Source: a bacterium (GTDB taxonomy: Bacteria; Bacteroidota; Bacteroidia; Chitinophagales; Saprospiraceae). From it: 34,766 nt of DNA. Each line of letters begins with the position of its first letter. Within the stretch, counting starts at the first letter, position 1. The stretch spans positions 1 through 34,766 of the forward strand of contig JANSXW010000061.1 in the NCBI GenBank assembly GCA_024742755.1. Reading direction: 5' to 3'. The position numbers were made by a program, and so were the translations under genes. The notes beneath the pieces were generated by a model, which did not search any database, was not told the origin of the DNA, and saw only the letters and a list, made by a program, of their open reading frames with translations. Below, one piece after another: positions 18,901 to 27,175 of this stretch.

Positions 18901-19578
18901 CAGCAAGGCACAGGCGGTGGCGCACTGGAAAAATGGGGGCTGGAATTCTGTGCCGCCATCACACCTTCCTCTCCTACTGTCATCCGGAACGAAGTCCTGG
19001 CTGTGCCCCCCGGTGGCGGCAACACCATCACGGTAAATGAACTGGAGGTACAGGATGGTGAAAGTGCGCCGCAAGACCTTGAGTATACGATTGTCACGCT
19101 TCCTGAAAACGGCCAGCTTTTCCGTGGCGGCGAACTGCTTGGCGTAGGTGATGAATTTACGCAGCAGACCATCAACGCCTTCAACCTGACGTATGTACAC
19201 GATGGCAGCGATACAGAAACAGATGGGTTCACTTTCGTTGTGGAAAACCCGGAGGGCGGATGGATCCCCACGCAGACTTTCAGCATACAGATTGATGAAA
19301 ATGCGACAGTCAGCACCCTGGATCAGCGGCTCGACGAAACGCTTAAGGTATTCCCTAACCCCACCCGGGATGTATTGAATGTAGCGTTTGGGCAAGCTGT
19401 AGAAGGCAGCGTAGCGTTGCAATTGATCAATTTGCAGGGACAGGTCCTCACTCAACAGGCATACAATAGCATCAGCGGCACCGTTACGCTGCATGTTGAT
19501 CAACTTCCAAAAGGCATTTACCTCCTTACCGTTCAGACGGAAAAAGGGCTGGTCAGCAGAAAAGTGTCTGTACAATAA
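15919..19578 (+). CDS. T9SS-exported metzincin (reprolysin-like) metalloprotease, copy 1
   Basis: A 1,219-residue secreted protease. The parts in order are: signal peptide (1-20, ending GFAGAQ); propeptide to about 200 with a lone Cys176; catalytic domain with the zinc site H352-E353-x-x-H356 and H362 (HEVGHQFSAGH); and Met-turn M389 (TIMSYAG). Ig/PKD-like modules follow (about 437-560, and 570-665 with WDVANTTN), then another sandwich (780-870), a proprotein-convertase P-domain (about 895-1012), a cadherin-like module (about 1018-1127) and a T9SS type A tail (1142-1219, VFPNPTRD to SRKVSVQ). The third zinc motif has Ser359 where metzincins usually have Gly. It likely degrades extracellular protein. 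ATG 15919 is chosen over 15898 because it starts the signal peptide and matches the start of copy 2. Confidence 0.93.
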   Translation: MKSLFTFLLSFFALGFAGAQSSFWTDVSEQRIMLPVESEVAITATQYRTLALEYEPFVQQLADAPLAFTAAAQNAPAEIALPLPDGTIETFEVAESRIMAPELAAKYPYIKAYTAISKDRPLVTARFEVTTKGISAGINTPEGRVHVEPYASHQNRYFISYYKRHQQLEEMPELTCGFDNHAEEMMAEAHQERTRESEELSFRSTTGAALPLRTYRMALVCTGEFAQGQGGTLDDVMSAYAVALNRMNEVFQSEVSVTMELIPDNDELIHLDPGTDPFNNANMGGALLGQNQDFLNGAVGLNNFDIGHIFTGGCTDVGGVVSGAVCTPGKGRGVTCFSFSNVVAIVDRIVTHEVGHQFSAGHSWNNCPGILEQLSSSNAYEPGSGSTIMSYAGSCGNQNIVTNNDDYYNIGSLEDFIGFSRQGTGSTCGTETITDNHEPVIQMDYEDGFFIPISTPFVLSASATDEDGDNLTYVWEQFDLGPVSPIGEPFGNAPLFRTFAPSPSGHTRTFPRLNKIINNNYDASEVLPTYSRDMTFQFVVRDNNVNHGSAVWQPVAFKADETAGPFVVLTGNENGFSWTGGDYREVTWDVANTTNARVNCQYVDVLLSVDGGFTYPYTLLEATPNDGSAFVDVPDIATEDARIRIQASDNIFFDINDFDFTIEAATEPGYAMSVAPATFPLVCLPSEALSIEISTSAILGFDTTLMLSLVGELPAGSSATFTSDTLAVGASTFLNLDIAPSQGRDTLDLLVQAMIPGVDTSFREIRVITLSSDYSELEMLTPVDGESGIVFSTDFSWMDVSSADRYDIQIATSPTFEEETIFEEAFGLTAATYQPDGFFEQNQLYFWRIRPENDCGLGEYLDPIAFRTSSVDCENNLPVDLPVNLSNNPGVRTSKIFVTESGTISDINIDELEIPYQTVNVLKVTIISPASTRVVLFDQSCFGSPLLRASFDDEAPNPIACPPITTIPVKPHEPLSAFDGEDTFGEWTLEIEILQQGTGGGALEKWGLEFCAAITPSSPTVIRNEVLAVPPGGGNTITVNELEVQDGESAPQDLEYTIVTLPENGQLFRGGELLGVGDEFTQQTINAFNLTYVHDGSDTETDGFTFVVENPEGGWIPTQTFSIQIDENATVSTLDQRLDETLKVFPNPTRDVLNVAFGQAVEGSVALQLINLQGQVLTQQAYNSISGTVTLHVDQLPKGIYLLTVQTEKGLVSRKVSVQ

Positions 19579-19590
19579 ACGAATTTAAAT

Positions 19591-19628
19591 GTACCGGGTG
19601 GCTGAGCGTTGCCCGGTACTTCTTTTTC
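19591..19628 (+). terminator. Intrinsic terminator after protease copy 1
   Basis: GTACCGGG (19591-19598) pairs exactly with CCCGGTAC (19612-19619) around a 13-nt loop, followed by TTCTTTTT. It begins 12 nt after the stop, so copies 1 and 2 are probably separate transcription units. Confidence 0.85.
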
Positions 19629-19647
19629 CATAAGGCTATACCCCTTG

Positions 19648-19686
19648 TTTTGATATAGGCCATGACAGCATAACTGTAGAAGTATG
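19648..19686 (+). repeat. Upstream block shared with protease copy 1 (copy B)
   Basis: Counterpart of 15883-15921. The last part (AACTGTAGAA, two to three bases, ATGAAA) is nearly identical. A TTTTG lies 19 nt or so before TAACTGTA, a poor but correctly spaced promoter-like pair, so this may be the actual promoter of both genes. Confidence 0.55.
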
Positions 19687-22600
19687 AAACCCATTTTTAC
19701 GATTCTTCTTTGCTTTTTTGCACTATCTTTTTTGGAAGCGCAGTCCGGCTTGTGGACGGAAACCAATGAACAGGGCATCCTGCTTGCCCCGGAAGCTGAA
19801 GTCGCTATCCCGGCAAAGCAATACCGTACCCTGGCTCTGGACTACGCATCCTTTGTCCGGCAAATTGCCGATGCTCCTCTTGCCTTCACAGCTGCTGCGC
19901 AACATAACCCGGCTGAGGTGGAACTGCCCCTTCCGGATGGCACCGCAGCGCCATTCGAGGTGGTGGAGTCCCGGATCATGGCACCTGAACTGGCGGCGAA
20001 GTACCCTCATATCAAAGCATACACCGCTATAAGCAAAAACCACCCCTTCGTCTCTGCCCGTTTTGAGGTAACGAACAAGGGGCTCACCGTGGGCATCAAA
20101 ACCCCGGAGGGCAGATTTTATATTGAGCCTTACGCATCCGGGCAGGTCCGGCATTACGTCTTCTACAGCAAAAAGGATGTAGCCCCTGAGGCCTTTCCAG
20201 ATGCTTCATGTGGGTTTAATGATCAAATGCACGAGGAGCACTTTGGCGAAGAACATCAGAGCGGCAATCCGGAAGCTTTATCCTTCCGCAGCTTCTCCGG
20301 TGCCAGCCTCCCGCTTAGAACTTACCGCCTGGCAGCTGCCTGTACCGGTGAGTTTGCCCAAAATCAGGGGGGTACGATGGATGATGTCCTTGGTGCCTAT
20401 GCAACCATAATCAACAGACTGAATGAAGTCCTTCAAACCGAAGGCTCCGTCAGCATGGAACTCGTACCTAATAATGACCAACTCATTCACCTTAACCCTG
20501 GCACTGACCCCTTCAACAGCGCGAACCAGGGCCTTGTACTCCTGGACCAAATTGCCGGGTACTTAAATGGTGCCATTGGGCTCAACAGTTATGACATTGG
20601 CCACATCTTCACAGGAGGCTGTACCGATGTTGGCGGCGTAGCCGGTGGCGGCGTTTGCACCCCCAGTAAAGGAAGAGCCGTCACCTGCTTTTCTTCCAGC
20701 AACCTCGTTTTTACTGCACAGGGCACCCTGGCTCACGAAATCGGCCACCAATTCTCTGTGGGCCACAGTTGGAGCAATTGCCCCGGCAACCTGGAGCAGT
20801 TGTCCTCTGCCAACGCTTACGAGCCGGGCAGCGGAACCACCATCATGTCTTATGCCGGCGCTTGTGGCAACCAAAATATCGCTTTCCGCGATCCTTATTA
20901 CAATGTGGGCTCCCTTGAAGACCTCATTGGGTATTCAAGAATGGGCACGGGTGCTACCTGTGGCACGGAAACCATTACTGAGAACCATGAGCCGGAGATT
21001 CAAATGCCCTACGAGGACGGGTTCTTCATCCCCGTTTCCACCCCGTTTGAACTCAGTGCGACGGCTACGGATGAAGACGGAGACAACCTGACTTACATCT
21101 GGGAGCAATTTGACCTTGGCCCCGTTTCACCTATAGGCGAACCTATGGGCAATGCACCGCTTTTCCGTTCCTTCCCTCCATCAGCTAATGGAAATACCCG
21201 GGTGTTCCCCAGAATGGACAAGATTATCAATAACGATTTCGATAATACCGAAGTATTGCCGACTTACAGCCGTGATTTGACTTTTCAATTCGTCGTACGC
21301 GACAATAACGTCAACCACGGGTCTGCTATCTGGCAACCCGTTGCGTTCCGTTCAGACGAAACAGCCGGGCCATTTGTAGTGCTCACCGGAAATGAAACAG
21401 GGCTAAGCTGGACCGGCGGGGAGTACCGTGAGGTGACCTGGGATGTTGCCAACACCACCAACCCACGGGTAAACTGCCAGTACGTAGATGTGTTGCTGTC
21501 CGTAGACGGTGGGTTCACGTACCCATACACCCTATTGGAAGCTACGCCAAACGATGGCTCTGCTTTTGTAGATGTGCCAGACCTGTCAACCAACGATGCC
21601 CGGATCAAAATCAAGGCATCTGACAATATTTTCTTCGACATCAACGACTTTGACTTCGTTATTGAGCCTGCTATGGAACCGGGCTACGCAATGAGCGTAT
21701 CGCCTGCAACCTTCCCGTTGGTATGCCTGCCCGGCGAGGCGCTGAGCATAGAGGTGAGCACCACTTCCATCCTTGATTTTGACAGCACCCTTACGCTGAG
21801 CCTTATCGGCGAACTGCCCGCTGGCTCCTCTGCAGGCTTTACCTCAAATACCGTTACGGCGGGCGAATCTGCATTCCTGAATCTGGATATTGCGCCAAAC
21901 GAAGGAAGAGATACCATCAACCTGATGGTTCAGGCCGTGGTCCCCGGTGTTGATACTTCCCTGCGGGAGATTAGGGTAATCACTTTGTCCAGCGACTATT
22001 CAGCGCTTGAGATGCTCACCCCCGTTGATGGGCAGTCTGGTATTGTTTTCAGCACAGATTTCAGCTGGCAGGATGTCCCCAGTGCCGACCGTTATGATAT
22101 CCAGATTGCTACCAGTCCTGCTTTTGAGGAAGGGACGATCTTTGAAGAGGCTTTCGGGCTCACCGAAGCCGCTTACCAGCCAGACGGTTTTTTTGAGCAA
22201 AACGAGCTGTACTTCTGGCGGATACGCCCGGAGAACGATTGTGGCCCGGGCGATTATCTTGAACCTACCGCTTTCCGGACTTCCACCGTTGATTGTGTCA
22301 ACAACCTGCCGGTCGACTTACCTGTAACCCTTTCCAATAACCCGGGCGTACGGACTTCAAAAATTTTCGTTACAGAAAGCGGCACAATCAGCGACATCAA
22401 CATCGACAACCTGGAAATTCCCTACCAAATGGTCAATGTGCTTAGGGTAACCGTTATGAGCCCGGCACTGACCAGAGTGGTCCTGTTCGACCAATCCTGC
22501 TTCGGTTCTCCGCTGCTGCGGGCCTCCTTTGATGATGAAGCCCCGAATTCCATCGCCTGCCCTCCTATCACCACCATTCCGGTGAAGCCGCATGAGCCTC

Positions 22601-23337
22601 TTTCCGCCTTTGACGGAGAGGACACCTTTGGGGAATGGGCGCTGGAAATTGAAATCCTTCAGCAAGGTACCGGTGGGGGCGCACTGGAAAAATGGGGGCT
22701 GGAATTCTGTGCTGCGGTAACGCCATCTTCACCTACTGTCATCCGGAATGAAGTCCTGTCCGTGCCTCCTGCTGGCGGCAACACCATCACGGTGAACGAG
22801 CTTGAAGTACAGGATAGTGAAAACGCTGCGCAGGACCTAACGTACACCATTATTACTTTGCCCCAAAACGGACAGCTTTTCCGTGGTGGCGACCTGCTTG
22901 GCGTAGGTGATGTGTTTACGCAGCAGACCATCAATGCCTTCAACCTGACTTATGCCCACAATGGCAGTGATACGGAAACCGATGGGTTCACGTTCATTGT
23001 GGAAAACCCGGAGGGCGGATGGATCCCGACCCAGACCTTTAACATTCAAATTGACGAGGACGCTACGGTGGGCACTTCTGACCAGCAACTGGACCAAACG
23101 CTCAGAGTCTTCCCCAACCCGGCAAGCGACCGGCTGAATGTCGCGTTCGGGCAGGCAGTGGAAGGGCCTGTGGCGCTACGGTTGCTCAACCTGCAGGGGC
23201 AAATGCTTGCACAGCAGGCTTTCAATAGTGTCAGCGGCAACCTGGAACTTGACATTAGCCAGCTGCCCGGCGGGATTTACTTCCTCAACATACAAACACA
23301 GCAGGGCATCGTCAGCCGCAAAATAGCGGTACAGTAG
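19684..23337 (+). CDS. T9SS-exported metzincin (reprolysin-like) metalloprotease, copy 2
   Basis: A 1,217-residue close paralogue of copy 1, collinear throughout with only tiny length changes. Signal peptide 1-20 (to FLEAQ), propeptide with Cys176, zinc site H351-E352-x-x-H355 and H361 (HEIGHQFSVGH, Ser358 at the usual Gly), Met-turn TIMSYAG, Ig-like modules, P-domain, cadherin-like module and T9SS tail (VFPNPASD to SRKIAVQ). Differences from copy 1 lie mostly at third codon positions in the middle, which points to an old duplication kept functional. The signal peptide, the end of the propeptide and the region around the catalytic site vary more, so substrate choice may differ. The start at 19684 has the shared block just before it, and a terminator lies between the two copies. 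Confidence 0.93.
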   Translation: MKPIFTILLCFFALSFLEAQSGLWTETNEQGILLAPEAEVAIPAKQYRTLALDYASFVRQIADAPLAFTAAAQHNPAEVELPLPDGTAAPFEVVESRIMAPELAAKYPHIKAYTAISKNHPFVSARFEVTNKGLTVGIKTPEGRFYIEPYASGQVRHYVFYSKKDVAPEAFPDASCGFNDQMHEEHFGEEHQSGNPEALSFRSFSGASLPLRTYRLAAACTGEFAQNQGGTMDDVLGAYATIINRLNEVLQTEGSVSMELVPNNDQLIHLNPGTDPFNSANQGLVLLDQIAGYLNGAIGLNSYDIGHIFTGGCTDVGGVAGGGVCTPSKGRAVTCFSSSNLVFTAQGTLAHEIGHQFSVGHSWSNCPGNLEQLSSANAYEPGSGTTIMSYAGACGNQNIAFRDPYYNVGSLEDLIGYSRMGTGATCGTETITENHEPEIQMPYEDGFFIPVSTPFELSATATDEDGDNLTYIWEQFDLGPVSPIGEPMGNAPLFRSFPPSANGNTRVFPRMDKIINNDFDNTEVLPTYSRDLTFQFVVRDNNVNHGSAIWQPVAFRSDETAGPFVVLTGNETGLSWTGGEYREVTWDVANTTNPRVNCQYVDVLLSVDGGFTYPYTLLEATPNDGSAFVDVPDLSTNDARIKIKASDNIFFDINDFDFVIEPAMEPGYAMSVSPATFPLVCLPGEALSIEVSTTSILDFDSTLTLSLIGELPAGSSAGFTSNTVTAGESAFLNLDIAPNEGRDTINLMVQAVVPGVDTSLREIRVITLSSDYSALEMLTPVDGQSGIVFSTDFSWQDVPSADRYDIQIATSPAFEEGTIFEEAFGLTEAAYQPDGFFEQNELYFWRIRPENDCGPGDYLEPTAFRTSTVDCVNNLPVDLPVTLSNNPGVRTSKIFVTESGTISDINIDNLEIPYQMVNVLRVTVMSPALTRVVLFDQSCFGSPLLRASFDDEAPNSIACPPITTIPVKPHEPLSAFDGEDTFGEWALEIEILQQGTGGGALEKWGLEFCAAVTPSSPTVIRNEVLSVPPAGGNTITVNELEVQDSENAAQDLTYTIITLPQNGQLFRGGDLLGVGDVFTQQTINAFNLTYAHNGSDTETDGFTFIVENPEGGWIPTQTFNIQIDEDATVGTSDQQLDQTLRVFPNPASDRLNVAFGQAVEGPVALRLLNLQGQMLAQQAFNSVSGNLELDISQLPGGIYFLNIQTQQGIVSRKIAVQ

Positions 23338-23347
23338 CACAAAAAAA

Positions 23348-23375
23348 CACCGGGCAGTTTATGCGCTGCCCGGTG
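23348..23375 (+). terminator. Hairpin after protease copy 2, probable terminator
   Basis: CACCGGGCAG (23348-23357) and CTGCCCGGTG (23366-23375) form a perfect 10-bp stem with an 8-nt loop, 10 nt past the stop. It is preceded by seven A but followed by AATAATATAC, not a T-run, so it is not a classic intrinsic terminator for the plus strand. The stem may still stop transcription or protect the 3' end. Confidence 0.6.
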
Positions 23376-23485
23376 AATAATATACGGCTCCGGCCCTGAT
23401 CAAAAGAACAAATACTGTTACTTTTCCACTCCTCTGAGAACTGCTACGCTTTGAATTTGTCTATTCAATTGAAAAAACATTAAAA

Positions 23486-26400
23486 ATGAGATTTACGCTT
23501 ACTTATCTGCTTCTGCTGTCTGTACTGTTTTCAGCCATCGGGCAGCAGAATTTCTGGACCGTCCTTGAATCGCGGTCAGCGCTGCAGCAACCCCTGCAGG
23601 AACGGCAATACAAAGTTGACCACTACGAGGCCTTCGACCTCAACTTACAGGGTATCAGAACAGCGTTGCGGGCAGCGCCAGCTGAGTTCACAGATGAATC
23701 GCCGGTTGAGCTGATGATGCCCATGCCAGATGGCAGCCTGAAGGCATTCAGTGTCGTGGAAACGCCGGTCATGGCACCGGGGCTGGCACAGCGCTATCCG
23801 GCCATTAAGACCTTCCGGGGGTGGAACCCTGAAAACCCACGCGAGTCTATCCGGTTGGGCTTTGGCCCGAACAAGGGCTTTTATGCAACCATTTTTTCGG
23901 ATCATGGCCGCATTTACATTGATCAGGCCGGCCCGGCTTACATCACGTATGCCACCAGAGAAAACCCTAATCCGGCATTGTACCAGGGTTTCACCTGCGA
24001 GGTGGAAGACCACGCCGCAGAGGCGGGCCATGCTGATGATGAGCAGGCCAGCGAACGCGGCCTGCTGATGCAGGCAACCCTTCGCACCTACCGGTTTGCA
24101 GTAGCCGCTACCGGTGAATACACGCAGTACCACGGAGGTACAAAAGAGGATGCACTGGAAGCTATCGTACTCAAAGTCAACCGGTTGAACCAAGTCCTGG
24201 AACGGGACGCTTCTATCCGGCTGGAGCTCATAGAGAATAACGATCTGATCATCTTTACCGATCCTGCAACAGACAACCTATCCAATGGGAATACTTCAGA
24301 GTTGCTGAGCCAGGTGGGCATCGCCATCAATTCCAACATCGGGCTGCCCAATTACGATATCGGGCACGTACTCAATGTGCACAACGATTTCGTAGGCAAT
24401 GGCGTAGCTTCCCTGAGCTCTGCCTGCAATACCAACAAAGCCAATGGTGTATCGGGGATTACCCTGCCAGAGGGCGACCCGTTCGTGATTGACATCATCG
24501 CGCACGAGGTGGGGCATCAGTTTAGTGCAACCCACACGATGAACAGCTGCCAAAACGTAACAGCTGCCACCGCATTTGAGCCCGGCAGCGGCAGCACCAT
24601 TATGGCGTATGCGGGTATTTGTGCTCCGGATGACAACATCACTGACATGACCGATGACCACTACCACACCGGGTCACTGCAGCAAATTTTCAACTACACC
24701 CGTGAGGGCAACGGAGATAACTGCCCTACGAAGACGCCAACCACCAATGCAGAGCCGACCGTTGAAATTCCACTTGAGGATGGCTTCTGGATCCCGCTCA
24801 GCACGCCTTTTGAACTGACTGCAATGGGTTCAGACCCTGATGGGGATGCCATTACCTACTGCTGGGAACAGTACAACCTCGGCCCTAACGATGTTGGCCT
24901 GGGCAACCCTCAGGGAGACAGCCCGCTGTTCCGGTCCTTCTCACCGGTAGAGTCCCCAACCCGGGTTTTCCCACGGCTCAATAAAATCATCAGCAACAAC
25001 TTCGACAATACCGAAATCCTGCCTGATTACGGGCGTAACCTGACCTTCCGCTGTACCGTACGGGACAACAACCCGCAGGGTGGAAATGCGGTATGGGCAG
25101 CCGTCGCTTTCAAATCGGATGAAACCGCCGGCCCATTCCGCGTTCAGATTCCCAACTCCGACACAGTAGTCTGGACCGTTGGCGATTATCAGGAAGTGCG
25201 CTGGGATGTAGCCAACACCGACAACAACCGGGTGCGCTGCTACCATGTTGACATCAAACTCTCCGTGGACGGCGGGCAGACTTATCCTTTCACTTTGCTG
25301 GAAGGCACGCCCAACGATGGCAGCGCTTTCATTACTGTCCCTGATGCCGTTTCCTCTGACGCCCGCATCCGGGTGGAAGCTGCTGACAATATTTTCTTTG
25401 ATATTTCTAACACGGACTTCGAAATTGCGCCTGCAACGGCACCTGGTTTCGCACTTACACTCACTCCTGAGTCCGTAAGCCCGATTTGCCTGCCTGAAGT
25501 GACCACCATCGACATCAGCACCGAAGCTATTCTCGGCTTTGACCAGCCCATTACGCTGTCCTTAGATGGTGACCTGCCCACTGAAGCAACGGTAGCCTTT
25601 AGTGACAACCCGGTGATGCCCGGTAGCACTACCACGCTCACCATTGACTGGGGGACTTTCGTAGAGGACACTTACAATCTGGAGATTACAGGTGTAACGG
25701 ACAGCCTTGCACCCGCGGTACGGTTCCTGAATTTGTCCACGATTTCCAATGATTTCTCCGGGCTTGAAATGCTTTCGCCTGCCAATGGCTCAGCAGATAT
25801 TGTCTTGTCCACGCCTTTTAGCTGGAATGAAGTGCCGGATGCCGACCGTTATGATTTTGAGCTGGCTACGAGCCCGGCCTTTGGAGATGAGGTGATCTAT
25901 GCCGAAAATGATATTTTGGTAACTACGGACTTTATACTTGATGATATCATTTTCGAAAACAATCAGTTTTTCTACTGGCGTATCCGCCCGGTCAGCGAAG
26001 AGTGTGGCCCCGGCGAATGGCTGGACCCTTTTGTTTTCCGGACTGCCAGCATTTCCTGTGAAGACTATGCGGCTTCCGACCTGCCGATCAACATTAGCTC
26101 TAATGCCAATGTCAAGATCTCTCGCTTGGATATCCTGGAAAACGGAACCATCAGTGATATCAACCTTTCTGATGTGGAAATCTCCTATCAGCCAGTCAAC
26201 AACCTGAAAGTATCGCTGATCAGCCCGGAAAACACGGAGGTCCTCCTCTTCGATCAGAACTGCCTGAGTACAGGCCTGATCCGCCTAGGCTTTGATGATG
26301 AAGCGCCCTTTGGCATCAACTGCCCGCCACTGACAGGCCAGATCGCTAAGCCGGAAGGCAGCCTGGCTGACTTTGACGGAGAAGGCACTGCCGGTGAGTG

Positions 26401-27100
26401 GCAACTGAAAGTTGAAGCCGTAGGCAGTGGCGGCGGTGGCGCCATCGAAAGCTGGTCTATCGAATTCTGTGCCACAGCTGAACCCGCTAAACCAAGCCTG
26501 CTGACCAATGAGCCGCTGAATGTACCTCCGGGCGGTGGCAATACGATTACCACAGCAGAGCTTAGCGCTAATGATGACACTTACGGGCCGGCACAACTGA
26601 AGTACCGCCTCATCACCCTGCCAGAGCATGGGCAACTGTTCCGCGGTGGCTTTGAACTGGCCGTCAATGGCCACTTCACACAGGAGACCATCGAGTCGCT
26701 CAACCTCGTCTATGTACATGATGGCAGCGATACCGACATGGATGAGTTCGTCTTCGTACTTGAGAATCCGGACGGCGGCTTTATCGGCACCGAAACCTTC
26801 AACATCGTAATCGATGAAGGTGCGGTAGTGAACACCTGGGAAGAAGGGCTGAGCAACGACCTCTCGCTCTTCCCCAACCCTACCCGTGATGAGGTGACCC
26901 TGCAACTGGACCGCCCGGTGGAGCAGCAAGCTGAGGTGCTGCTCTTCAACCTGCAGGGGCAACTGCTGCAGCAGGTACGCTTCCCAAGTGGCGCCCGTCA
27001 GATGCGCCTGGAAACCGCAGACCTGCCAGGCGGTATCTATGCCGTAAGCCTGCGCACGGCTAACGGACAGCTCACAAAGAAGCTGATCATCCGGAAATAA
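23486..27100 (+). CDS. T9SS-exported metzincin (reprolysin-like) metalloprotease, copy 3 (divergent)
   Basis: A 1,204-residue protein with the same architecture as copies 1 and 2 but clearly further diverged along its whole length. Signal peptide 1-19 (MRFTLTYLLL to AIGQ), propeptide with Cys171, zinc site H340-E341-x-x-H344 and H350 (HEVGHQFSATH, Ser347 at the usual Gly), Met-turn TIMAYAG, Ig-like modules, P-domain (about 890-1005), cadherin-like module and T9SS tail (LFPNPTRD to KKLIIRK). The cysteine-rich loop before the zinc site in copies 1 and 2 (TGGCTDVGG to VTCF) is replaced by LNVHNDFVGNGVASL with a single Cys. This suggests a changed active-site surround. The gene has its own 148-nt upstream gap and no shared start block, so it is probably the oldest branch. 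Confidence 0.92.
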   Translation: MRFTLTYLLLLSVLFSAIGQQNFWTVLESRSALQQPLQERQYKVDHYEAFDLNLQGIRTALRAAPAEFTDESPVELMMPMPDGSLKAFSVVETPVMAPGLAQRYPAIKTFRGWNPENPRESIRLGFGPNKGFYATIFSDHGRIYIDQAGPAYITYATRENPNPALYQGFTCEVEDHAAEAGHADDEQASERGLLMQATLRTYRFAVAATGEYTQYHGGTKEDALEAIVLKVNRLNQVLERDASIRLELIENNDLIIFTDPATDNLSNGNTSELLSQVGIAINSNIGLPNYDIGHVLNVHNDFVGNGVASLSSACNTNKANGVSGITLPEGDPFVIDIIAHEVGHQFSATHTMNSCQNVTAATAFEPGSGSTIMAYAGICAPDDNITDMTDDHYHTGSLQQIFNYTREGNGDNCPTKTPTTNAEPTVEIPLEDGFWIPLSTPFELTAMGSDPDGDAITYCWEQYNLGPNDVGLGNPQGDSPLFRSFSPVESPTRVFPRLNKIISNNFDNTEILPDYGRNLTFRCTVRDNNPQGGNAVWAAVAFKSDETAGPFRVQIPNSDTVVWTVGDYQEVRWDVANTDNNRVRCYHVDIKLSVDGGQTYPFTLLEGTPNDGSAFITVPDAVSSDARIRVEAADNIFFDISNTDFEIAPATAPGFALTLTPESVSPICLPEVTTIDISTEAILGFDQPITLSLDGDLPTEATVAFSDNPVMPGSTTTLTIDWGTFVEDTYNLEITGVTDSLAPAVRFLNLSTISNDFSGLEMLSPANGSADIVLSTPFSWNEVPDADRYDFELATSPAFGDEVIYAENDILVTTDFILDDIIFENNQFFYWRIRPVSEECGPGEWLDPFVFRTASISCEDYAASDLPINISSNANVKISRLDILENGTISDINLSDVEISYQPVNNLKVSLISPENTEVLLFDQNCLSTGLIRLGFDDEAPFGINCPPLTGQIAKPEGSLADFDGEGTAGEWQLKVEAVGSGGGGAIESWSIEFCATAEPAKPSLLTNEPLNVPPGGGNTITTAELSANDDTYGPAQLKYRLITLPEHGQLFRGGFELAVNGHFTQETIESLNLVYVHDGSDTDMDEFVFVLENPDGGFIGTETFNIVIDEGAVVNTWEEGLSNDLSLFPNPTRDEVTLQLDRPVEQQAEVLLFNLQGQLLQQVRFPSGARQMRLETADLPGGIYAVSLRTANGQLTKKLIIRK

Positions 27101-27138
27101 CCTGTCTGAAGGGTTAACCCCCTGATGCGAAAAATGGT

Positions 27139-27175
27139 GAAGGGCAATCCCGGCGGGGTTGCCCTTCGCTGTTTT
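27139..27175. terminator. Bidirectional terminator between protease copy 3 and queE
   Basis: GAAGGGCAATCCC (27139-27151) pairs with GGGGTTGCCCTTC (27155-27167) through 13 pairs (one G-T) with a 3-nt loop. On the plus strand it is followed by GCTGTTTT, and on the minus strand by ACCATTTTTC. It sits between two converging genes and should serve both. Confidence 0.85.

Noticed and set aside
18598..19575. 325-codon minus-strand frame
   Set aside because: Antisense to the P-domain and T9SS tail of protease copy 1; a similar shadow occurs in copy 2, as expected from coding constraint on the other strand.
15919..23337. Long near-repeat pair considered as a composite mobile element
   Set aside because: Both halves are full protease genes; no transposase, terminal inverted repeats or target duplications are visible. 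Tandem gene duplication explains it.
23440..23465. TACGCTTTG as promoter of protease copy 3
   Set aside because: Spacing inside the -7 box is off by one and no -33 box is found 19-21 nt upstream.
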